Position numbers and translations under genes: made by a program
NCBI RefSeq assembly: GCF_009882915.1
Contig: NZ_WTUW01000009.1
Coordinates: forward strand, 186,001 to 250,000
Reading direction: 5' to 3'
DNA: 64,000 nucleotides
Source of the DNA: Sneathiella litorea
GTDB lineage: Bacteria; Pseudomonadota; Alphaproteobacteria; Sneathiellales; Sneathiellaceae
Part shown: piece by piece, positions 42,471-49,832 of the stretch
Position numbering within the stretch: position 1 is the first letter of the stretch
How the letters are laid out: each line of letters begins with the position of its first letter
Notes under the pieces: model-generated
The model's database searches: none
What the model saw: the letters and a program-made list of their open reading frames with translations, nothing else
Told to the model about the DNA's origin: nothing

Positions 42471-42929
42471 ATGGTCGAAACACACTCCTTCAAGCGTAGC
42501 CATAGTATCTTAATCAGCGCTCCTGCGGGGAACGTTCTTGACTATGTCTGCAACCCCAACAGCTGGCCCGAATGGCTCGCGGCCTCGCACAAGATCGACA
42601 GTCCTGATCGCCCCTTGCGCAAGGACGACACCTTTGTCGAGGAATGGCACACGAGAAGTGGCCCGGCACAGCTAAACTGGGTGGTGACCGAGTGTGAACC
42701 GCCTCACCTTTGGGTCGGGGAAACCCAGACAGACTTTATCGGGACGATCATTGTCCGCTATGACGTTAAGGAGGAAGGGGATCAGGTCCGCTTCACCCGT
42801 ACCATGATCAACCCGGCCCGGCCGAAACCGCCAACCCAGGACCAGATCAACCGGCTGAACAAGGAAGCCGATATCGCACTCGCTAATATCAAGAAGAATG
42901 TCGAGGCCCGCATCGCGAAAGCTTCATAA
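42471..42929 (+). CDS. SRPBCC (polyketide cyclase/dehydrase-like) protein
   Basis: 152-aa START-like domain that binds hydrophobic ligands. Core features are RSHSILISAPAGNVLDYVCNPNSWPEWL, PAQLNWVVTECEPPHLWVGE and IIVRYDVKEEGDQVRFTRTM, then the long C-terminal helix LNKEADIALANIKKNVEARI that closes the cavity. No catalytic residues can be assigned. It follows an acyl-CoA dehydrogenase by 14 nt; the pair may act on a common acyl or aromatic substrate. GGAAA upstream serves as a weak ribosome site. Confidence 0.85.
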   Translation: MVETHSFKRSHSILISAPAGNVLDYVCNPNSWPEWLAASHKIDSPDRPLRKDDTFVEEWHTRSGPAQLNWVVTECEPPHLWVGETQTDFIGTIIVRYDVKEEGDQVRFTRTMINPARPKPPTQDQINRLNKEADIALANIKKNVEARIAKAS

Positions 42930-43009
42930 TTTTCCGATTGACAGTCGTCCCGGCTGTTGCGTCTATCTGTGATGACTTTTCATAGGCGCAGCAACCGGGC
43001 TTTTCTTTC

Positions 43010-44293
43010 ATGAATAGTAAGGCGACCCATAAACCGGACGGAAACGAGCTTTTCTCAGCCTTTGGCCGGATTGGCCTCCTGTCGTTCGGCGGGCCAGCGG
43101 CGCAGATTGCCCTGATGCACCGGGTGCTGGTTGAGGAAAAAGGCTGGTTGAGCGAGAAACAGTTCCTTAACGCGCTTAGCTTCTGCATGTTGCTGCCCGG
43201 GCCGGAGGCGATGCAGCTCGCGACCTATTCCGGATGGCGTCTTCACGGGATCCTCGGCGGGCTGATCGCGGGCTTGCTGTTCGTCCTGCCGGGCGCTGCC
43301 GTCATCCTCGTCCTTGGCAGTATCTACGCCTTCTATGGATCAGTGCCGCTGGTCAGCAGCCTCTTCCTCGGGATCAAGGCCGCGGTGGTCATCATCGTGA
43401 TTGAGGCATTGCTGAAGGTTGCGAAACGAGCGTTGAAAGGGGTAACACCCTGGGTCATCGGCGCGCTTGCCTTTATCGGGATATTCTTCCTTGAACTGCC
43501 GTTTCCGCTGATTGTCCTGCTTTCCGCGCTTTACGGCTTTTTCCGGAAAGGCGACACGCAGCCTCGGGAGGCGATGCCCCTGCCCGCCGGCCGGTCCCTG
43601 TTAAAAACCTCTCTCTGGATCGGATTCTGGCTGGTTGTCTGGTGGCTACCGGTATTGCTGATCGGCGCCTTTGCGGGTGTGCCGATCCTGACCGAGATTG
43701 CGCTGTTCTTCTCCAAGCTCGCGGTGGTGACCTTCGGCGGCGCCTATGCGGTGCTCGCCTATATGGCGCAGGATGTGGTCAACCAGTTCGGCTGGCTGAG
43801 TGCGGGCGAGATGATGGACGGCCTCGGCCTTGCGGAAACGACGCCCGGCCCGCTTATTCTCGTGACGGAATTCGTCGGCTTCCTCGCTGCCTTTTATGAG
43901 GGCGGCTTCCTGCTGGGGCTCGCGGGTGCGGCGCTCACCCTCTGGGTAACCTTTGTCCCCTGCTTCCTCTGGATCTTTACCGGCGCGCCCTACATCGACT
44001 GGATCTCTCATCAGCCGCGGTTGGAGCGCGCGCTGAACGGCATAACGGCGGCGGTCGTGGGCGTCATCCTCAACCTCTCCATCTGGTTCGCGCTGCATGT
44101 CTTCTTCACCGAGGTGACGAAAGAGGAACTCGGCCCGATCACGCTCTGGCAGCCGACCCTTGAGACGTTCGATGGGAAGGTGCTGATCCTCGCCGCGATT
44201 GCCGCCGTGCTGCTGCTCTACCGCCATTGGTCGATCACCCCGGTCCTGCTGGTCTGCGCCGTCGGCGGTTTCCTCCTCGATTATATGGCATGA
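43010..44293 (+). CDS. chrA: Chromate transporter of the CHR family, two-domain form
   Basis: 427-aa integral membrane protein with two homologous halves, as in long-chain ChrA: half 1 starts FGRIGLLSFGGPAAQIALMH with PGPEAMQLATYSGWRLHG; half 2 starts FFSKLAVVTFGGAYAVLAYM with TTPGPLILVTEFVGFLAA. The paired G-x-x-F-G-G and PGP motifs mark the CHR family. It exports chromate or related oxyanions; the native role outside contaminated soil is unclear. No chrB regulator is adjacent. It stands downstream of the SRPBCC gene by 80 nt. Confidence 0.93.
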   Translation: MNSKATHKPDGNELFSAFGRIGLLSFGGPAAQIALMHRVLVEEKGWLSEKQFLNALSFCMLLPGPEAMQLATYSGWRLHGILGGLIAGLLFVLPGAAVILVLGSIYAFYGSVPLVSSLFLGIKAAVVIIVIEALLKVAKRALKGVTPWVIGALAFIGIFFLELPFPLIVLLSALYGFFRKGDTQPREAMPLPAGRSLLKTSLWIGFWLVVWWLPVLLIGAFAGVPILTEIALFFSKLAVVTFGGAYAVLAYMAQDVVNQFGWLSAGEMMDGLGLAETTPGPLILVTEFVGFLAAFYEGGFLLGLAGAALTLWVTFVPCFLWIFTGAPYIDWISHQPRLERALNGITAAVVGVILNLSIWFALHVFFTEVTKEELGPITLWQPTLETFDGKVLILAAIAAVLLLYRHWSITPVLLVCAVGGFLLDYMA

Positions 44294-44348
44294 GATATTT
44301 CTTTCACAGAATGCGACGGAATTGATCCGCCTGTTCGTTTGTAGGACA

Positions 44349-44363
44349 GGTAATTAAATTACC
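44349..44363 (+). promoter_or_regulatory. Inverted repeat GGTAATT-A-AATTACC before the YHYH gene
   Basis: A perfect 7-bp inverted repeat around one central base, 45 nt upstream of the ATG at 44408. A likely operator or promoter-overlapping site; no regulator is adjacent. Confidence 0.4.
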
Positions 44364-44407
44364 ACACAATCTATTCACAATTCCCCATCCGATTGGATAA
44401 CTCGCCA

Positions 44408-45592
44408 ATGAAATCATTCATCAGACAGGCCCTTTCTCTTGGGTCACTCGCACTTGTTTTCGCGCCTCAAATTGCCTTTGCCCACGGACTTTCCGAGGGT
44501 GTAACCAAATCCGCTCTTGTCGAACCGGCACAGATCGTTGACTGCACCCTTACCGATGGCAGCGCTGCCCAATGCACGAGGTTGGTTGTCAGTTATCTGC
44601 CGGACGATCTCGAAATCGGCCCTTTTTGCCCCGCAACTATCGATGAAGAAGGCGGAATCTGGGAATGGACGGGCGAAAATGCGGGTCTCTATCGGGTGAA
44701 CAAGGAATATTTCCAGATGCTCGACAGACTCGGTTATCGTTTCTATGACGATGATGGCACCGTGCATATCGCAGATATTGCTAAAGCCCAGCCAGTCGAC
44801 GATCACGCCTGCATCAATGTTGCCCTCGATGAAACGGTGACCATGACCATGCTGATCCCGGTCAACCCGGTTATGGCGGAAGAGCCCACACCCCTCGGTG
44901 TGGTGTCAAAGGTCGGCGTCGCGCTTGACGGGGTTCCCATCTTCTCTGATGCCCCCAGCATTCAGCACACTGGCCATATGCCCGCCCTCGATACCTGTGG
45001 CGGCCATGTCGATCCCGGTGGGTGGTACCACTGGCACGCCACCTCGACCGATATCGAAACCGTGTTCAAGAAAGAGAATGTTGCCGCAGACTGTGCATTA
45101 CCGCAGGATTCAAGCGCCAAGTTCGGATACGCCTTTGATGGTTACGCCATCTATGGCAGCACAGACCCGGACGGCTCGACCCCTACCGATCTTGATGCGT
45201 GCCGGGGTCATGTGGGCGTCACCGAAGAAGGCCATGAAGCCGCCTATCACTATCACGCAACGGACGAGTTTCCGAACCTTCCCAAATGCCTTGTTGGCTT
45301 GGTAGCACAGGACAATTTCAAGACTACGGCGCAGGCCGGGATCGGGGCGGAACCGGATCCTGACACCGAAATCACACGGAATGAACCTCCGCGTCCGGGA
45401 AATGGCATGGGTCAACTCCCTCCGGGATTTGAAGAGGCTGCCCATAAACTTGATGTATCTGTTGAGGAATTGATGAAAGCGCTGGACGGTTCAAGAGGAC
45501 AGCGTCCCGATCTGAAGGCGGCTGCCGCCCGCCTCGGGGTGAGCGAAGAACGCCTGCGAGCGGTTCTGCCTCCGCCTCCTCCCGGACGCTAA
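44408..45592 (+). CDS. Secreted YHYH-domain protein with duplicated Cys/His motif
   Basis: About 394 aa with a signal peptide (MKSFIRQALSLGSLALVFAPQIAFA). The YHYH domain is in the second half, and its core appears twice: LDTCGGHV then WYHWHAT, and LDACRGHV then AYHYHAT. His/Cys-rich repeats suggest metal (copper or zinc) or cofactor binding, but this is not established. The last 60 residues contain two copies of a helical motif (EAAHKLDVSVEELMKAL and AAAARLGVSEERLRAVL) before a Pro-rich end. ATG 44408 is preferred to TTG 44393 since it gives a clean signal sequence. Stands alone, with an operator candidate upstream. Confidence 0.82.
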   Translation: MKSFIRQALSLGSLALVFAPQIAFAHGLSEGVTKSALVEPAQIVDCTLTDGSAAQCTRLVVSYLPDDLEIGPFCPATIDEEGGIWEWTGENAGLYRVNKEYFQMLDRLGYRFYDDDGTVHIADIAKAQPVDDHACINVALDETVTMTMLIPVNPVMAEEPTPLGVVSKVGVALDGVPIFSDAPSIQHTGHMPALDTCGGHVDPGGWYHWHATSTDIETVFKKENVAADCALPQDSSAKFGYAFDGYAIYGSTDPDGSTPTDLDACRGHVGVTEEGHEAAYHYHATDEFPNLPKCLVGLVAQDNFKTTAQAGIGAEPDPDTEITRNEPPRPGNGMGQLPPGFEEAAHKLDVSVEELMKALDGSRGQRPDLKAAAARLGVSEERLRAVLPPPPPGR

Positions 45593-45661
45593 CAGCGACC
45601 TAAAAGGCACCCTCCCCCGTTCTGACCTGAGTGTCAGGGCGGGAGTTGCAATGCCAAATCA

Positions 45662-46543
45662 TTAAGGCGGCAGGCTGCAAATCGCGCCATAAGGATAACG
45701 CTCCTTGAGGAGGCCATTATAGGCGAAGATATCCATGGTCGCTTCATAGGCGCTCTCAGTTATTTCCACATGCGGCGTCCAGCAGCCGAGCTTCTGGTAT
45801 GTGGCAATACAGGCTGCCAATGCCGCTTCATCAATATCCGGGAAATAGCTCTTCTCCGCCTTTGCGATTTCGGCGGCGGGCGTCTCGTTCATATAGGCCC
45901 GCGTCTTGCGATAGGCGCGCATGAAGGCTCGCGCCATGTCGCTCTCCAGCCAGTCCTTTCGCGCCGCAAGGCTTGAAAAGCCGCACGGACCGATCTGTTT
46001 TCCAACCTGCGCCACGATATGGCCGATACCCTCCGCCTCCAGTTGCTGCGGGAACGGGCCCTGTTGTTGCACATATTGGCCTTGTCCTTCCCGGAAGGCC
46101 TTGTCCATGGCCGCTGCGCCGCCGACATTAATCACCTTGATCTTGTCATAGTCTATCCCGGCCTTGTAACAGGCGTATTTAAACATCACCAGCGGCTGAC
46201 CACCGCCGAAGAGGACAACTTCCGCCCCTTCCAGTTTTTTCCAGCTAAAATCCGGGTCCGGTTCCCGCGCGGTCAGGAAGAAGCCGTCCATCTCGTTGAT
46301 CTGCGCAAAGTGGGTGGTTGTCAGCGTCTCCCCGCGGGCGAGCGCGTTAAATCCCTGACTGAGCGCCGACTGCACCACATGGGCGCTGCCATCCTTCAAG
46401 GCATCAATCGCGGTGGCGCCGGGCGCCGAGACAGACCATTTAGGCGCCAGCCCCTCTTCCTTCAGGAAACCGCCGGACATAGTCGAAATCAAAGGCGAGT
46501 AAAAGGCAGAAAAAAGCGTGAACTGGATATTGATCTGTTCCAT
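45662..46543 (-). CDS. NMT1/THI5-like substrate-binding protein without a signal peptide
   Basis: 293-aa periplasmic-binding-protein fold starting at ATG 46543 (GGGGGA about 9 nt before it). Sequence resembles ABC nitrate/sulfonate/taurine or thiamine-precursor receptors: INIQFTLFSAFYSPLISTMSGGFLKEEGLAPKW and GSAHVVQSALSQGFNALARG. No hydrophobic leader is present, so the protein should stay in the cytoplasm, and no ABC permease or ATPase is adjacent. An upstream in-frame extension (to 46627) is Arg-rich and not a signal either. It follows an HxlR regulator gene by 70 nt on the same strand. Role unknown; could be a ligand sensor or a detached enzyme-like THI5 homologue. Confidence 0.75.
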   Translation of the reverse strand: MEQINIQFTLFSAFYSPLISTMSGGFLKEEGLAPKWSVSAPGATAIDALKDGSAHVVQSALSQGFNALARGETLTTTHFAQINEMDGFFLTAREPDPDFSWKKLEGAEVVLFGGGQPLVMFKYACYKAGIDYDKIKVINVGGAAAMDKAFREGQGQYVQQQGPFPQQLEAEGIGHIVAQVGKQIGPCGFSSLAARKDWLESDMARAFMRAYRKTRAYMNETPAAEIAKAEKSYFPDIDEAALAACIATYQKLGCWTPHVEITESAYEATMDIFAYNGLLKERYPYGAICSLPP

Positions 46544-46613
46544 AATCTGTGTCCCCCTGTTTATCTTTCGCACCCTGCGGCGGCGATTGTTTTGAGGCAG
46601 GCTAACACGCGTT

Positions 46614-46985
46614 TTATTCGGCGGCAATTACCTCTGAGTCCGATTTACCCTGCTTTTCCCTGTCTTCCGCGTCCCAGCGAAGCGCGACCTTGTTCAGACC
46701 CTGCAATACGTCATGCAGTTCTGCCCCCCGCTCTGTCAGGGAATAATAAACCGTCGGCGGCACGGTTGGCTGATAATCACGATGGACAAGGCCGGAGGCT
46801 TCCAGCTTGCGCAAGCGGTCCGTCAGCACCTTGGCCGAGATATCCGGGATAAGCGCCGACAACTGACCAAAGCGCAAACTCTCCTCATTGGAAAGCAGCC
46901 ACAGGATATAGGGCGTCCAGGGGCCCATGATCTGGCCCAGAATGCTTTCCATCGGGCATTGATTGGGGTTGTGTGTTGGGGCCAT
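46614..46985 (-). CDS. HxlR-family transcriptional regulator
   Basis: 123-aa winged-helix protein. The family features are present: an N-terminal Cys in NPNQCPMESILGQIMGPWTPYILWLL (HxlR/YodB proteins sense thiol-reactive compounds through this Cys), LRFGQLSALIPDISAKVLTDRLRKLEASGLVHRDYQPTVPPTVYYSLTERG (recognition helix and wing, positions about 38-90). It is divergent from the WrbA/flavodoxin-like gene, with palindromes between, so it is a likely electrophile- or quinone-responsive repressor of that gene. The substrate-binding-protein gene downstream may be in its operon. Confidence 0.92.
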   Translation of the reverse strand: MAPTHNPNQCPMESILGQIMGPWTPYILWLLSNEESLRFGQLSALIPDISAKVLTDRLRKLEASGLVHRDYQPTVPPTVYYSLTERGAELHDVLQGLNKVALRWDAEDREKQGKSDSEVIAAE

Positions 46986-47011
46986 CGAAATTTTCTCCGA
47001 TTTTTCTCAAT

Positions 47012-47047
47012 ACTTACCAAAAGGTAACTACTTGCAAAAAGAAAGTA
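47012..47047. promoter_or_regulatory. Two HxlR-type operator candidates
   Basis: TTACC-AAAA-GGTAA (47014-47027) is a perfect inverted repeat with TAc/cTA flanks. Immediately next, TACTT-N9-AAGTA (47029-47047) forms a second. HxlR/YodB-type regulators bind TACTT/GTAA-like palindromes, and both sites sit between the regulator and the enzyme gene. Confidence 0.55.
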
Positions 47048-47112
47048 AAGCCTTTATGTGCCAGTTATCGCAAAAATTCTTACTCGAGTTTACAATTCTA
47101 CAGGATTTCAAA

Positions 47113-47700
47113 ATGACCAAAATCGCAATTCTCTACTTCAGTGGCTACGGCCACACCGCCAAGCAGGCCGAAGCCGTCAAAGAAGGCGCCGCGCGCGTCA
47201 ACAGCGCCACCGTCACAGACATTCAGATCTCTGAAAACGGCGAACTGAACGATGCCGAGTGGGACGTCCTTAAAGACGCCGACGCCATCATCTACGGCAG
47301 CCCCACATATATGGGCGGGCCTGCGTGGCAGTTCAAGAAAGTCGCCGACGCCAGTTCGAAACCCTGGTACGCCTCCGTCTGGAAGGACAAGATCGCGGGC
47401 GGCTTTACCAATTCAGCTTCGGTCAACGGTGATAAAGGTTCAACGATCAATTACTTCTTCACCCTGTCGCAGCAGCATGGCCAGATCTGGGTTGGAACGG
47501 GCCTGCTTCCATCCAACCAGAAACAGCATGGCCCGGACGATGTGAACTGGACAGCAGGCTTTGCCGGGGCATTGGCGATTTCACCCTCCGACGCGAGCCC
47601 GGAAGAAGGCCCTCGCTCCGGTGATCTGGAAACCGCCCGGCTCTACGGGGAACGCATCGCGCAATATGCGGTCAAGACCAGACAGGCCCTCGCCGCCTGA
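47113..47700 (+). CDS. WrbA-like flavodoxin-fold NAD(P)H:quinone oxidoreductase
   Basis: 195-aa FMN flavoprotein. It starts at ATG 47113 (AGGA 7 nt upstream), giving TKIAILYFSGYGHTAKQAEAVKEGA, the phosphate-binding loop of flavodoxins; then IIYGSPTYMGGPAWQFKKVADAS and KIAGGFTNSASVNGDKGSTI, as in WrbA-type two-electron quinone reductases. It would keep quinones reduced and limit oxidative stress. Divergent from an HxlR regulator with candidate operators, fitting the quinone-sensing type of control. A clear terminator follows at 47721. Confidence 0.9.
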   Translation: MTKIAILYFSGYGHTAKQAEAVKEGAARVNSATVTDIQISENGELNDAEWDVLKDADAIIYGSPTYMGGPAWQFKKVADASSKPWYASVWKDKIAGGFTNSASVNGDKGSTINYFFTLSQQHGQIWVGTGLLPSNQKQHGPDDVNWTAGFAGALAISPSDASPEEGPRSGDLETARLYGERIAQYAVKTRQALAA

Positions 47701-47720
47701 TTTACCTCGCTCCTGGAAAG

Positions 47721-47752
47721 CGGTCGCCGGTTTACACTGGCGGCCGTTTTTT
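47721..47752 (+). terminator. Rho-independent terminator after the WrbA-like gene
   Basis: CGGTCGCCGGT and ACTGGCGGCCG pair over 11 positions with two G-T wobbles, followed by six T residues (47747-47752). It lies 20 nt after the stop codon. Confidence 0.8.
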
Positions 47753-47831
47753 ATTTGAAGCCGGTTGTATATTTCCCTGACATGCGACATTGTCGGGATT
47801 AGAAATCCCCTTCATGTAAAAAGGTTTGAAG

Positions 47832-48560
47832 ATGTCCGAAACCCGCTCCCCCCGCCTTGCTGTCCTGATTGATGCCGATAACGCCTCGTCCAAGATCGCC
47901 GATGGCCTGTTCGAGGAAATCGCCAAGATCGGCGAAGCCAGCGTGCGGCGGATTTACGGCGATTTTTCGCATCCTCGCTCGAAAAGCTGGGCCGAGATCC
48001 TGTCCAAGCATGCCATCATGCCGCATCAGCAGTTCGCCTATACGACGGGCAAGAACGCCTCCGACATCGCGCTGGTGATCGATGCCATGGACTTGCTCCA
48101 CAGTGGCCGCTTCGACGGTTTCTGCCTGGTCTCTTCGGACAGCGACTTCACCGCCCTCGCCGCCCGCATCCGCGAACAGGGAACCGACGTCTATGGCTTT
48201 GGCGAACAGAAAACGCCGGAAAGCTTTCGTCAGGCCTGCCGCCGCTTCATCTATACGGAGAACCTGCGCGGCGTCGCCGAGGAAAGCCCGAAAGGCGGCG
48301 GCACCCCGAAAAAATCGCTGGAGCAGCTCTCGAAGGCCACCCAGCAGATCAAGAAGGCCATTGCCGAGCTTGACAGCGATGACGGCTGGTTCGCGCTCGG
48401 CCATGTGGGCAACCAACTCCTCAACCTCAACTCCGACTTTGATTCCCGAAACTATGGCGTCCCAAAACTGAGCGATCTTGTCCGCAAGACCGGCGCCTTC
48501 GATGTCGAGCAACCGAAAGGCCGCGCCATGCGCATCCGCCTGAAAACAAACGGGAAATAG
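47832..48560 (+). CDS. NYN (PIN-like) ribonuclease domain protein with LOTUS/OST-HTH C-terminus
   Basis: 242-aa protein starting at ATG 47832 (AAGG 7 nt before it). Residues about 9-145 form the NYN fold with the acidic active-site positions in AVLIDADN, KNASDIALVIDAMDLL and LVSSDSDFTALAARIREQG. Residues 165-240 resemble the LOTUS/OST-HTH RNA-binding domain (SLEQLSKATQQIKKAIAELDS, GVPKLSDLVRKTGAFDVE). Predicted metal-dependent RNase acting on RNA; the LabA/Maf-type relatives are mostly uncharacterised. It is flanked by terminated genes, so it appears monocistronic. Confidence 0.87.
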   Translation: MSETRSPRLAVLIDADNASSKIADGLFEEIAKIGEASVRRIYGDFSHPRSKSWAEILSKHAIMPHQQFAYTTGKNASDIALVIDAMDLLHSGRFDGFCLVSSDSDFTALAARIREQGTDVYGFGEQKTPESFRQACRRFIYTENLRGVAEESPKGGGTPKKSLEQLSKATQQIKKAIAELDSDDGWFALGHVGNQLLNLNSDFDSRNYGVPKLSDLVRKTGAFDVEQPKGRAMRIRLKTNGK

Positions 48561-48614
48561 GAACAACTCTCCCCTGCCTGACAGCGCGGCCCTTTCCGGT
48601 CGGCAAACTTCCTG

Positions 48615-48660
48615 TTGACTCTTTTTGTTTTTCTAATATGTTAATTAACATTATTGTTAA
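48615..48660 (+). promoter_or_regulatory. Promoter with overlapping ArsR-type operators
   Basis: TTGACT (48615-48620) then, after 16 nt, TATGTT (48637-48642) looks like a -35/-10 pair. The perfect palindrome ATGTTAATTAACAT (48638-48651) covers the -10, and TTAACA-TTAT-TGTTAA (48645-48660) overlaps it. Autorepression by the adjacent ArsR-family protein is the natural reading. Confidence 0.6.
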
Positions 48661-48674
48661 ATTAAAGAGACGCC

Positions 48675-49001
48675 ATGTCCAACTTATCAAGTACATTTGC
48701 CGCGCTCGGCGATGCCACCCGCTTCGCCATTGTCGAGAAACTCCTGCAGGAGGGAGAGCTTCCCGCCGGTGAGCTGCGGTCCGTGGGGCAGATTTCCGCC
48801 CCCGCCATCTCGCGGCATTTGAAAGTTCTGCGCAAGGCGGGCGTTGTCGAACAGCGCATCGATGCCCAGCGCCGGCTTTATTCTGTTCGTCCGGAAGCCG
48901 TGCAGGCCATCGGGTCCTGGTCGATGAGCTACCGCGAGTTCTGGCAGAAGAGCCTCGACCGGCTTGAAATGGCCCTTAATCAGGAAATGAGGAAGAAATG
49001 A
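48675..49001 (+). CDS. ArsR-family transcriptional regulator
   Basis: 108-aa winged-helix repressor. HTH: EGELPAGELRSVGQISAPAISRHLKVLRKAGVV, wing VEQRIDAQRRLYSVRPEAV. No Cys pair for arsenic or zinc sensing is present, placing it with the SRPBCC-linked ArsR group that controls a neighbouring ligand-binding protein. Its stop overlaps the next start by 4 nt, so it is translationally coupled to the SRPBCC gene. Strong palindromes lie at its promoter. Confidence 0.94.
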   Translation: MSNLSSTFAALGDATRFAIVEKLLQEGELPAGELRSVGQISAPAISRHLKVLRKAGVVEQRIDAQRRLYSVRPEAVQAIGSWSMSYREFWQKSLDRLEMALNQEMRKK

Positions 49002-49429
49002 GCACCTTAAAAATGGAACGAACCTTTTCCGCAGATCCCGCAACCGTCTTCTCCTTCCTTACCCAGCCGCAGAATATTCTGAAATGGTGGGGACCGGAGG
49101 GGATGACCGTGCCGGAACATAATCTCGATTTTTCCAAGCCCGGCAAATGGATGTCGGTGATGGTCAATGCGGAGGGTGGCCGTTACAAGGTCACCGGCGA
49201 GGTGATCAAGGTTGACCCGCCCCGTTCTGTCGAACTTACCTGGGGCTGGCATGACGAAAATGACTCGCGCGGCCATGAAAGTCATGTGCGGCTGGAAGTC
49301 GAACCGAGCGACACCGGCGGCGCGGTGTTCCGCCTGATTCATTCTGACCTGCCCGATGACGAAAGCGCCGCAAACCACGAGCAGGGCTGGACATCGGCGT
49401 TGAACAAACTGGAACGACTCTTGAGCTAA
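48998..49429 (+). CDS. AHSA1-type SRPBCC protein
   Basis: 143-aa START/AHSA1-fold protein: MERTFSADPATVFSFLTQPQNILKWWGPEGMTVPEHN, then YKVTGEVIKVDPPRSVELTWGWHD and the C-terminal helix NHEQGWTSALNKLERLL. These are the marks of the ArsR-coupled SRPBCC family, presumed to bind small hydrophobic molecules. Starts at ATG 48998, overlapping the ArsR stop by 4 nt, and is followed 25 nt later by a YCII-like gene. Together they make a compact sensing/response operon of unknown ligand. Confidence 0.9.
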   Translation: MSTLKMERTFSADPATVFSFLTQPQNILKWWGPEGMTVPEHNLDFSKPGKWMSVMVNAEGGRYKVTGEVIKVDPPRSVELTWGWHDENDSRGHESHVRLEVEPSDTGGAVFRLIHSDLPDDESAANHEQGWTSALNKLERLLS

Positions 49430-49454
49430 CTATTATCAACAGAAGGAGGAGAAA

Positions 49455-49766
49455 ATGCCAAAATTCGTATTTGCCTATCACGGCGGCGGAAAGCCCGAGA
49501 CTGAGGAAGAAGGCGCGAAGGCCATGGCCGCCTGGGGTGCCTGGATGGAAAAGCATGGCAAGGATCTCGTTGATCCGGGAAATCCTGTCGGCATGTCCAA
49601 GACCGTGACCGCCAACGGCGTTGAGAATAACGGCGGCAGTAATCCCCTGTCCGGCTACAGCCTTGTCAAGGCATCCGATATGGACGCGGCCCTTGCGATC
49701 GCGAAAGGCTGCCCGATCCTCCATCATGGCGGAACCGTGGAGGTCGTCGAGGCCATAGATATGTAA
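49455..49766 (+). CDS. YCII-related domain protein
   Basis: 103-aa alpha/beta protein of the YCII/DGPF family (ferredoxin-like fold): KFVFAYHGGGKPETEEEGAKAMAAWGAWMEKHGKDLVDPGNP, followed by SGYSLVKASDMDAALAIAKGCPIL. A ribosome site AGAAGGAGG precedes the ATG at about 7 nt. Third gene of the ArsR-SRPBCC-YCII operon, a grouping common in proteobacteria and often near ECF or ArsR regulators. Its biochemical role is unknown. A bidirectional terminator follows. Confidence 0.87.
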   Translation: MPKFVFAYHGGGKPETEEEGAKAMAAWGAWMEKHGKDLVDPGNPVGMSKTVTANGVENNGGSNPLSGYSLVKASDMDAALAIAKGCPILHHGGTVEVVEAIDM

Positions 49767-49786
49767 TGATGCCGTTGTGGCGACCT

Positions 49787-49822
49787 AAAAAAGCCGGACA
49801 GAGTGATATCTATCCGGCTTTT
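49787..49822. terminator. Bidirectional terminator
   Basis: AAAAAAGCCGGA (49787-49798) and TCCGGCTTTT (49813-49822) form a stem with A/T tails on both sides. It ends both the ArsR operon (plus) and the convergent DMT permease gene (minus). Confidence 0.9.
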
Positions 49823-49832
49823 CCATGCCGGG

